Assembly: GCA_009780545.1 (NCBI GenBank)
Contig: WQZW01000133.1
Location: forward strand, 1 to 5,310
DNA: 5,310 nucleotides
Direction of reading: 5' to 3'
Source: Treponema sp.
GTDB lineage: Bacteria; Spirochaetota; Spirochaetia; Treponematales; Breznakiellaceae
Part shown: positions 1-5,310 of the stretch, in pieces
Layout: each line of letters starts with the position of its first letter
How positions within the stretch are numbered: the stretch's first letter is position 1
Translations under genes and position numbers: made by a program
Notes under the pieces: model-generated
Seen by the model: the letters and a program-made list of their open reading frames with translations, nothing else
What the model was told of the DNA's origin: nothing
Database searches by the model: none

Positions 1-2687
1 ACCAGGGGATCCACGAAGGACTCGAACTGGCTGGCCATCACCCCGAAGACCAGGAACACCGCCGTCAGTATGATTAGCAGGTAACGCCAGTAATAGGTCT
101 GGATTTCGTGGGCCTCGCCGAGGAAGCGGACGGTAACTCCTTCCCTGGGCACCAGATGGCTGTTCACCGTCTGTTCAAGTCGCCGCTGCATGTCGGTGGC
201 GGCCATGCCGGGCGGAAGGTCGCCCGAAACCCGCACCACCCGTTCCTGCCGTTCCCGCCGTATCGAGGCCGGGGCCCGGTTTTCGGAGATGCGGGCGACG
301 TTGGACAGCGAGATGCGGCCTGCGGTGCGGCTCATCACGGCGATGGCGTCGAGGTTGGGCAGGCCCTGTCGGTCCTCCTCCCTAAGTTGGACGTTGACGT
401 TGAGCAGCCGGTCGCCGGTGCCCATCGTCGCCACGTTGCTCCCGTCCATCGCCATACGGATCTCCGACGCAATCGAGGAAAGCGAAAGGCCGAAACTTGC
501 GGCCCGATCCCGGTCGATCTCCACCTGAAGTTGCGGAGGCCCCTCGTCGATATTGATCGAGGGATTTTCGATCTCCGGCAGATAGCGGATGATGATGTTC
601 TGGATGTCGGCGGCGGTTTCCATTATGGCGGCGGTGTTGCGGGAACTTACGGCGATGGCGATTGCCGAACCGCCCATCCCCCGGCCGGCCCGAAAGCCGA
701 TCAGCACTCCCGGAAACTGTGTCGTGTAAGGGGTGAGCTTGCGGATGATCGTGTTGGGCGTGTCGATCTGCTTTGCCGGTTCCGGCAGGACGATCTGCAG
801 GCTTCCCTGGTTTCGGCCGCTACGGTTTGCACTTACGATGATGTGATTGAATCCCTGAATCTCCCGCCTGACGATGTCCTCCAGCTCGGCCAGCACTTCC
901 TGGGTAACCTCGATGGCCGTTCCGGGCGGCATGGAAATCTGGATGTTCACGTTGTCGTCGGTCCTCACCCTGGTGAACATGTTCATCCCGATATTGCCGA
1001 ACTGCATCAGCGAGAAAACCAGGATCGCCGTTACCAGGGACAGCACCAGAAGCCGCCTGGAAAGGCAGAAGTCCAGGGCCGTCCGGTAGGCGTCGTTCAT
1101 CGCGGTAAAGAACCGTTCCATGGCGTTGTCGATGGCCCGCAGCACTCGAAAGCGCAGGGGCTTCTGTTTGCGGGTATCCAGCCGCAGGATCGAGCCGCAG
1201 AGGCTGGGAACCAGAGTGACGGCCACGATCAGGGAGACGCTCATCGAGATGACCACGGTGAAGATCAGGTCGTTGAAGAGCTGGCCCTGTTCCTGGAGGT
1301 CGTTCTGGTAGATGATCAGCGGGACGAAGACGCAAAGCGTGGTCACGGTCGAGGTTACGATGGCGCGGATCATCTCGCGGCTGCCCAGCACGGCGGCGAT
1401 CGGGGCCTTGGCCCCCCGTTCCCGGTAGTTGTGGACGTTCTCCAGTATGACGATGGATGCGTCCACGGTCATCGCCATTCCCATGATCAGGCCGGTCATG
1501 GTGAGCAGGTTGAGGGTGAAGCCGAAGATCGACATGAACATCAGGGTGAGGATGATCGAGATGGGGATGGAAAAGCCGATCACCATCGTTCCCTTGACGT
1601 TGCGGAGGAACAGGAGGAGCAGCAGCATGGCAAGCACGGCTCCCTGCAGGCCGTTCCCGTAGACCTGGTTCAGGGTGGCCCGGATCATCGAAGTGGTGTC
1701 GGTAAGGACTCCCAAGGTGATTCCCTGGGGAAGGTTCTGGTTGATCTCGGTAATTGCCGCCATTACCCGGTCGGCAACCCGCACTTGGTTGCTGCCGCTT
1801 TCGCTGGTAACCTGGATGTAGACGGCGTTTTCCCCGTCAACCTGGACCCTGGAGACGTTGTCGTTGTAGCTCAAGTTGATCTCGGCCACGTCCTGGAGCC
1901 GGACCACGTTGGTTCGGGCGGAGGTGCCGGCAGGTCCCGGAATCGGCACGGTCTTGACCACCAACCGCCGTATCTGGTCCAGGCTGACCAGTTCCTCCTG
2001 CGTCATGATCTGGTATTCCCTGGTCCCGCGACGCAGGTTGCCGCCGGAGGCAAGTACGCTCTGGCCCCGCAACGCACCGGAAACGTCGCTCAGGGTGAGG
2101 TTCAGGGCGGCAAGTCGGTTCAGCGAAACACTCACCTGCACTGCCTGTATCGTCCCGCCGGTAACGCTGGCGGCGGCAACGCCCTCGACCCGCTCGACGC
2201 TCGGCCGTATCTCGTCCTCGGCAAAGAGCCTGAGCTGGTCGGCCGGCAGGTTGCCCCGCACCATCAGCCTCATGATGGGCATGGCGGACATGTCGAAACG
2301 CCTGACGATGGGCGTCTGGGTTCCGTCCGGAAGGGAGTTCGTCATGCGGCTGACCAAGGTCTGTGCGTCGCTCATCGCCTTGTCCATGTCGGTGCCGAAG
2401 GCGAACTCCAGGTTGATCGACGAACTTTCGAACTGCGAGCTGCTGGTCATGTTGACCAGACCCTGCGAGACGGCCAACGTCCGTTCCAGCCTTTCGGTAA
2501 CGTTGGCTTCGACATCGGCCGGTCCGGCTCCGGGAAAACGGGTAAAGACCGAAAGCACCGGCCTTGCGGTCGAAGGGAAAAGATCGACGGCGAGGTTCAT
2601 CACGATGGTGATGGCGATCCCGATGACCAGCGCATACAGGATGACGATGGTGACCGGCCGCTTTACCGAGTAATCCACTATTCCCAT
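1..2687 (-). CDS. RND multidrug efflux permease, HAE1/AcrB-like (C-terminus beyond window)
   Basis: Inner-membrane pump of a tripartite efflux complex, exporting substrates in exchange for protons. I translated the frame codon by codon: it is open from ATG 2687 to the left edge (895 complete codons). The N-terminus (MGIVDYSVKRPVTIVILYAL) is the usual RND start, with TM1 at about 12-32. A first periplasmic loop (about 33-336) is followed by TM2-TM6 (about 346-361, 368-388, 396-417, 437-460, 472-500). TM7 starts near 545, then a second periplasmic loop, then TM8 into TM9 with the family motif VMASQFESFVDPL (883-895). Numbering runs about two ahead of AcrB, so roughly 130-150 residues, including the TM10-TM12 Lys/Arg relay residues, lie outside. 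TM4 reads TVDASIVILEN: Asp409 matches AcrB Asp407, but Ala410 replaces Asp408. HAE1 rather than metal-type is judged from overall resemblance. It starts 3 nt after the adaptor stop, so it belongs to the same operon. Family certain; substrate unknown. Confidence 0.96.
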   Translation of the reverse strand, partial: MGIVDYSVKRPVTIVILYALVIGIAITIVMNLAVDLFPSTARPVLSVFTRFPGAGPADVEANVTERLERTLAVSQGLVNMTSSSQFESSSINLEFAFGTDMDKAMSDAQTLVSRMTNSLPDGTQTPIVRRFDMSAMPIMRLMVRGNLPADQLRLFAEDEIRPSVERVEGVAAASVTGGTIQAVQVSVSLNRLAALNLTLSDVSGALRGQSVLASGGNLRRGTREYQIMTQEELVSLDQIRRLVVKTVPIPGPAGTSARTNVVRLQDVAEINLSYNDNVSRVQVDGENAVYIQVTSESGSNQVRVADRVMAAITEINQNLPQGITLGVLTDTTSMIRATLNQVYGNGLQGAVLAMLLLLLFLRNVKGTMVIGFSIPISIILTLMFMSIFGFTLNLLTMTGLIMGMAMTVDASIVILENVHNYRERGAKAPIAAVLGSREMIRAIVTSTVTTLCVFVPLIIYQNDLQEQGQLFNDLIFTVVISMSVSLIVAVTLVPSLCGSILRLDTRKQKPLRFRVLRAIDNAMERFFTAMNDAYRTALDFCLSRRLLVLSLVTAILVFSLMQFGNIGMNMFTRVRTDDNVNIQISMPPGTAIEVTQEVLAELEDIVRREIQGFNHIIVSANRSGRNQGSLQIVLPEPAKQIDTPNTIIRKLTPYTTQFPGVLIGFRAGRGMGGSAIAIAVSSRNTAAIMETAADIQNIIIRYLPEIENPSINIDEGPPQLQVEIDRDRAASFGLSLSSIASEIRMAMDGSNVATMGTGDRLLNVNVQLREEDRQGLPNLDAIAVMSRTAGRISLSNVARISENRAPASIRRERQERVVRVSGDLPPGMAATDMQRRLEQTVNSHLVPREGVTVRFLGEAHEIQTYYWRYLLIILTAVFLVFGVMASQFESFVDPL

Positions 2688-2690
2688 GTT

Positions 2691-3680
2691 CTACTCCACG
2701 ATGCGGAGGTGATCGCCTTCCGCAAGAAAGTTCTGGCCGGCGCTTACCACCAGTTCGCCAACTTCGATACCGCTTTTCACCTCGAAGAGCAGCTCGCTCT
2801 CCATGCCCAGCTCCAGTTCCCGCTGTCGGGCGACATTGTCCTCGTCCGCGATGAAGGCGATCCACCTTCCCTGGGTGTTGATCGCCGCAATGCGGGGAAT
2901 GATCGTAACGCCCTGCCTGGAATCCACGACAAGGCCGACGGTGGCGAACATTCCGGCCCGTATCCTCGGATCCTGGAAGCGGGTTCCGGTTCCGTCGACG
3001 AAGGCCAGCCGTATCCTCAAAGTCCGGCTCGCCGGGTCCAGCACCGGGCTGACCTCGTCGATGCTCGCATAGAAGGTTTCGTCGGGGATCGCCTCAAGGT
3101 TGACGGTTGCGACCAGCCCGTTGCGGATGGAGGAGACGAAACGCTCCGGCACGAAGGTCTCGATCCGCAGGCTGGAAAGGTCGCCCACGACGAACAGGGC
3201 GGAGTTCGCCGATACCGTGTCGCCCACGCTGAAAGGGGCCTGAAGCACCGTGCCGGAAAAGGTGGAAAGGACCGGGCTGAGCGAGAAAACCTCGCCGGGC
3301 CTTGAGGGATCGACCATTGCGACCACGGAACCTGCGCGCACCGTGTCGCCGATCCCGATCCGCATTTCGGCAAGTTTTCCCCCGACGGTGGGGAAGATCG
3401 ATACCTGGTTGCGGGTGAGTATGTCCCCGTTCACGATGACGGTGTTCTCGATGGTGCCGAGCGTCGCCTCGGTAACCTGCACCACGACGGTGTTGCGGTT
3501 CGGCCCGCCGCCGCCTCCGGGCCTGCCTCCCGGAGGTCCGCCGCCGCCCGGTCCGCCTGTCGGAGCTCCGGCCGGCCCCGCGGCATCCTGTCCCCCCTGA
3601 ATCAGGTTGTAGGCGATGAGAATCGCGATCGCTCCGGTAAAGGCCACCAGAATCGCCGTAATGATCTTGGTCGTTTTCAC
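2691..3680 (-). CDS. Periplasmic adaptor (membrane fusion protein, HlyD/AcrA family) without alpha-hairpin
   Basis: Adaptor joining the RND pump to the TolC-like channel; 329 aa. The GTG start at 3680 is chosen because it has AAGGA 9 nt upstream, gives a Lys-rich N-terminus followed by a hydrophobic segment (about 6-27), and overlaps the channel stop by 4 nt. There is no lipobox cysteine, so it is anchored by this segment or released after cleavage. Next come a Gly/Pro-rich linker (about 29-60), a first half-lipoyl motif (about 93-124, GGKLAEMRIGIGDTVRAGSV), a second (about 139-166, FSGTVLQAPFSVGDTV), a beta-barrel region (about 168-252, including VSPVLDPASRTLRIR and RIRAGMFATV) and a membrane-proximal domain (about 255-329). 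Only about 14 residues (125-138) separate the half-lipoyl motifs, where AcrA/MexA carry a long coiled-coil hairpin. This resembles Borrelia BesA. I saw no cysteine. Family firm; the loss of the hairpin is read directly from the translation. Confidence 0.94.
   Translation of the reverse strand: MKTTKIITAILVAFTGAIAILIAYNLIQGGQDAAGPAGAPTGGPGGGGPPGGRPGGGGGPNRNTVVVQVTEATLGTIENTVIVNGDILTRNQVSIFPTVGGKLAEMRIGIGDTVRAGSVVAMVDPSRPGEVFSLSPVLSTFSGTVLQAPFSVGDTVSANSALFVVGDLSSLRIETFVPERFVSSIRNGLVATVNLEAIPDETFYASIDEVSPVLDPASRTLRIRLAFVDGTGTRFQDPRIRAGMFATVGLVVDSRQGVTIIPRIAAINTQGRWIAFIADEDNVARQRELELGMESELLFEVKSGIEVGELVVSAGQNFLAEGDHLRIVE
2694..2697 (-). promoter_or_regulatory. Ribosome binding site of the RND gene
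   Basis: GGAG lies in the last two sense codons of the adaptor gene (GTG GAG TAG), 6 nt before the RND ATG at 2687. The pump's translation signal therefore sits inside the end of the adaptor gene, which fits translational coupling. It supports the ATG at 2687 as the start. Confidence 0.7.
3492..3596 (-). repeat. Low-complexity Gly/Pro-rich linker coding segment in the adaptor
   Basis: Codes for adaptor residues about 29-63, almost only Gly, Pro and Ala with a few Arg/Asn, in runs of GGN and CCN codons. It follows the membrane segment and precedes the folded adaptor domains, so it probably acts as a flexible spacer in the periplasm. Within it, 3514-3521 and 3529-3536 are perfect 8-bp inverted arms (CCTCCGGG / CCCGGAGG) around a 7-nt loop. 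Such a segment tends to vary in length between strains and to be error-prone in sequencing. Confidence 0.75.
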
Positions 3681-5032
3681 TGCATCAGTTCCTTCCAGCC
3701 GATGTTCAGGGCTGCCGAAATGTCGAGAATGGTGAGAACGTAGGAAAGCTCGCTTTGCAGGAGCCGTTGTCGGGCCGCGGCAAGGTTGTTGCGGGCGTCG
3801 GCCAGGCGCAGGGAATCCACCGTGCCGCTCCGGAAGCCGACATCGGTAAGCTCGTAGCTCCGTTCGGCGATTCCCAGCCCCAGCCGGGCGATCTCGACAT
3901 TGTTCCACAGGTTGCCGAGGTTGGTCGTCAGGGAGCGTATCTGCGCGGCGGCGGCTGTCTCGGCGATCTGCAGGTCGAGACGCGCCTGCTCCAATGCCGT
4001 GCGGGCGTTCCGGGAAGACTGGTTCGACCGGGTACCCGGAACCCAGGGATCCAGCGGGATGCTCAAGGTCGCCCCGCCGCTGATCGAGTCGGCGAAGGGC
4101 TCGAAGCTCCGACTGTTCCATCCGGCCTCAAGCCGGACGGAAGGCGCCCTGGTCGAGGCAAGGTTCTGCTTGAGGGCGTTCTCCAGCCGTTCGATCTCCC
4201 GCCTCCGGGCAACGATGTCCGGCCTTCCGGAAAGCTTTTCCATGATAAGCCTTTCCGCATCGAGCTCGACCGTGACGATGGATATTTCCCCCTCGGGCAC
4301 CGCTTCTCGCCCCTCAAGGCCGATCAGTACGAGGAAATCGCCCATCCGGTTGTCGAAGGCCGAACGTGCCCCGCTAAGGGCAAAACGTGCGTTCTCAAGT
4401 GCCAGCGAGCTGTTCATCAGGGTGAGTTCGCCGATCCGGCCGTTGCCGAAGGCCACTCTGTCCCGCTCGTACTGCAGGCCGGCCAGTTCGAGGATGTCGG
4501 TAAGTACCAGGAGGTTGTCCCTGTCGGCGATAAGCCCGTAGAATCCGCGGGTGATCCGCAGCTCCAGTTGGTTGCGCGCGTCCTCGTAGCTGAGCAGCCG
4601 TGCCTGGTATCCCAGGACTATGTTCTTCATGGCAAAGGGAATGCCGGCATTGAGGCCGAGGTTGATGCCGAAGCTCGCCGAAGCGGAAGGGTTGTTGTTG
4701 ACGGCTCCCGGCCTGGCCTCGGAGAACAGCGTGTCGCTGTACGAAATACCGGCACTTGCACTTATCGTGGGAAACAGTTCCGACCAAAGTCTTTCCGCCG
4801 AATACGATGCCGAAGCCAGGTCCATGGAATTCCGCCTCAGTTCCAGGCTGTTTCCGATCCCCAAGCCGACCGCCTCGTCCAACGAAAGCCCCGCAGGTCC
4901 GTTTGTCGGCTGCGCCCAAGAGAGCATGCCCATGCAGAGAAGGAGGATGAAACAGTAAAAGCGGATCAAAAAACCCCCAAAACAGGACAACCAAGGAGTC
5001 CCCGAGCCCTGTCCTGGCAAGCCCGTTCCCAT
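3677..5032 (-). CDS. TolC-family outer-membrane efflux channel
   Basis: Outer-membrane exit duct of the tripartite pump, expected to trimerise into a beta-barrel plus periplasmic alpha-barrel. The frame from ATG 5032 gives 451 aa. A hydrophobic stretch (about 25-37) ends in LSWA before Gln41, a good signal-peptidase I site, so the mature protein is about 411 aa, a normal to slightly short TolC family size. Two OEP-type repeats follow. The first opens with LSLDEAVGLGIGNSLELR (about 49-66); the second carries SGRPDIVARRREIERLENAL and ends with YELTDVGFRSGTVDSLRLAD (393-412) and a helical C-terminus. The start is uncertain: ATG 5032 lacks a clear Shine-Dalgarno and coincides with the predicted transcript start. 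In-frame TTG codons at 4990 (GGGGA 8 nt upstream) and 4969 (GGGGG 4 nt upstream) would give a signal peptide of more usual length. First gene of the operon; its stop overlaps the adaptor start. Confidence 0.93.
   Translation of the reverse strand: MGTGLPGQGSGTPWLSCFGGFLIRFYCFILLLCMGMLSWAQPTNGPAGLSLDEAVGLGIGNSLELRRNSMDLASASYSAERLWSELFPTISASAGISYSDTLFSEARPGAVNNNPSASASFGINLGLNAGIPFAMKNIVLGYQARLLSYEDARNQLELRITRGFYGLIADRDNLLVLTDILELAGLQYERDRVAFGNGRIGELTLMNSSLALENARFALSGARSAFDNRMGDFLVLIGLEGREAVPEGEISIVTVELDAERLIMEKLSGRPDIVARRREIERLENALKQNLASTRAPSVRLEAGWNSRSFEPFADSISGGATLSIPLDPWVPGTRSNQSSRNARTALEQARLDLQIAETAAAAQIRSLTTNLGNLWNNVEIARLGLGIAERSYELTDVGFRSGTVDSLRLADARNNLAAARQRLLQSELSYVLTILDISAALNIGWKELMQ
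3690..3696 (-). promoter_or_regulatory. Ribosome binding site of the adaptor gene
   Basis: GGAAGGA on the minus strand lies within the last codons of the channel gene (Trp-Lys-Glu), with 9 nt between its AAGGA core and the GTG at 3680. It decides for the GTG start: the nearby ATG (in CTGATGCAG) is in the channel frame, not the adaptor frame. Confidence 0.7.
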
Positions 5033-5035
5033 ACC

Positions 5036-5064
5036 ACAATAGTAAATAAAAGGAAGTCGTTCAA
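5036..5064 (-). promoter_or_regulatory. Predicted sigma70-type promoter of the efflux operon
   Basis: On the minus strand, TTGAAC (5059-5064) and TATTGT (5036-5041) are separated by 17 nt. Each matches 4 of 6 consensus bases (TTGACA, TATAAT) at the optimal spacing, in an A/T-rich stretch directly upstream of the channel gene. Transcription would begin near 5029-5030, at or inside the ATG at 5032, which bears on the choice of start codon. Confidence 0.5.
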
Positions 5065-5071
5065 GTTACAT

Positions 5072-5100
5072 GGTCCGATCGGCCGAAGACCGATTGGACT
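5072..5100. repeat. Imperfect inverted repeat next to the efflux promoter
   Basis: Arms GTCCGATCGG (5073-5082) and CCGATTGGAC (5090-5099) pair with one G-T wobble, and a further G-T wobble extends them to 5072/5100. The spacer is 7 nt. The repeat lies 7 nt upstream of the predicted minus-strand -35 element (5059-5064), a usual place for an activator or regulator site. There is no T-tract on either side, and no convergent gene that would need a terminator. Confidence 0.55.
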
Positions 5101-5144
5101 CGGAGATCAGTTTAATCTACCGCAGGTAGATTAAACTGCCTCCG
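5101..5144. promoter_or_regulatory. Extended palindrome, candidate regulator operator
   Basis: Perfect 14-bp arms CAGTTTAATCTACC (5108-5121) and GGTAGATTAAACTG (5125-5138) flank the 3-nt centre GCA. Beyond a small asymmetric gap (AT on the left, C on the right), CGGAG (5101-5105) and CTCCG (5140-5144) also pair, giving 19 pairable positions. It sits between the two predicted divergent promoters. No T-run follows in either direction and both flanking genes point away, so a terminator is unlikely. The near-continuous dyad suits a dimeric regulator (TetR or MarR type, for example), but no regulator gene is visible here. A cruciform or RNA hairpin is the alternative. Confidence 0.6.
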
Positions 5145-5165
5145 CTCTGTTCACAATCAATCTGT

Positions 5166-5194
5166 TTGACATGCGTTCCATGATGGTCTATGCT
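5166..5194 (+). promoter_or_regulatory. Predicted sigma70-type promoter of the lipoprotein gene
   Basis: A consensus -35, TTGACA (5166-5171), and a TATGCT -10 (5189-5194, 4 of 6 bases) are separated by 17 nt. The transcript would start near 5201, leaving a short leader of about 15 nt that contains the GAGG at 5201-5204, 11 nt before the ATG at 5216. This is the best promoter match in the window. Confidence 0.65.
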
Positions 5195-5215
5195 TAAGAT
5201 GAGGCGGTGAAAACA

Positions 5216-5310
5216 ATGAAAAAGCATGCCGTTGGACTCATGTTCGGCCTTGCGCTGATGGTTGGCCTTCTTGCCTCGTGTTACGACCTGGGGATCGAGG
5301 ACAGCGAAAA
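5216..5310 (+). CDS. Putative lipoprotein, N-terminal fragment (continues beyond window)
   Basis: Only 31 complete codons are visible. The N-terminus starts MKKHAVGLMFGLALMVG, with two lysines and then a hydrophobic core, and ends in a lipobox LLASC with the cysteine at residue 22. This is a textbook lipoprotein signal peptide (signal peptidase II, lipidation of Cys22). The mature part begins CYDLGIEDSE and is too short to assign to a family. ATG 5216 is preferred over the in-frame GTG at 5207, because the latter lies only 2 nt from the GAGG and the ATG gives a standard MKK start. The gene is divergent from the efflux operon; a link through the shared intergenic region is possible but unproven. 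Confidence 0.8.
   Translation, partial: MKKHAVGLMFGLALMVGLLASCYDLGIEDSE

Noticed and set aside
108..3305. Plus-strand open frame of over 1000 codons opposite the pump and adaptor genes
   Set aside because: It is codon-aligned with the minus-strand genes, so it stays open only because they avoid TTA, CTA and TCA codons. Its translation is rich in His, Asp and Gly with no recognisable domain. The minus-strand frame gives a clear RND protein and adaptor.
3681..4121. N-terminal extension of the adaptor frame upstream of GTG 3680
   Set aside because: The frame is open upstream, but it lies within the channel gene, its translation is Arg/Pro-rich without family resemblance, and the membrane segment and ribosome binding site fit the GTG at 3680.
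3755..5134. Plus-strand open frame of 459 codons opposite the channel gene
   Set aside because: Also codon-aligned with the sense gene, with low-quality composition and no domain; it is a shadow of the TolC-like gene and even crosses the palindrome.
5101..5144. Palindrome as an intrinsic terminator
   Set aside because: No T-tract follows on either strand, and both flanking genes are transcribed away from it.
5131..5181. Small minus-strand ORF of 16 codons ending in the palindrome
   Set aside because: No ribosome binding site, no visible promoter, and length expected by chance.
5171..5197. Tiny plus-strand ORF (8 codons, starting MRSMM) as a leader peptide
   Set aside because: It lies within the predicted lipoprotein promoter (between -35 and just past -10), so it would not be transcribed from it, and it has no ribosome binding site.

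Overview
The window carries most of a tripartite RND efflux operon on the minus strand, in the order outer-membrane channel (TolC family), periplasmic adaptor (membrane fusion protein), inner-membrane RND pump. At the right edge is the start of a divergently transcribed plus-strand lipoprotein gene. About 96% of the window is coding. The genes look moderately high in GC and favour G/C in third codon positions, while the single intergenic gap (about 5033-5215) is clearly richer in A/T. I judged composition by eye and did not compute it.

Layout from right to left: a lipoprotein gene starts at 5216 (plus strand, cut by the window end) behind a good sigma70-type promoter. The gap between the divergent genes holds two inverted repeats, one of them with perfect 14-bp arms, and a plausible minus-strand promoter. 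The TolC-like gene follows (stop at 3677). The adaptor gene overlaps it by 4 nt (GTGA), and the RND gene starts 3 nt after the adaptor stop. This spacing indicates one translationally coupled transcript. The RND frame is open from 2687 to the left edge and lacks only its C-terminal part (roughly TM10-12, judged against an AcrB-like length).

The three proteins would form a proton-driven pump: the RND protein captures substrates in the periplasm or outer leaflet, the adaptor bridges, and the TolC-like trimer forms the outer-membrane exit duct. The substrate cannot be told from sequence; the RND protein looks like the multidrug (HAE1) class rather than the metal class. Two features are unusual. 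The adaptor has almost no insert between its two half-lipoyl motifs, so it lacks the alpha-helical hairpin seen in AcrA/MexA. The RND proton-relay motif in TM4 reads VDAS, with alanine at the position of AcrB Asp408.

A hairpin-less adaptor in a channel-adaptor-pump operon is known from the BesCAB system of the spirochaete Borrelia burgdorferi. With the fairly high GC, this suggests a non-Borrelia spirochaete (Treponema/Spirochaeta-like), but that assignment is an inference of moderate to low certainty. I see no mobile element, tRNA, rRNA or CRISPR array. The system is a recognisable efflux operon with atypical parts, not a wholly new system.
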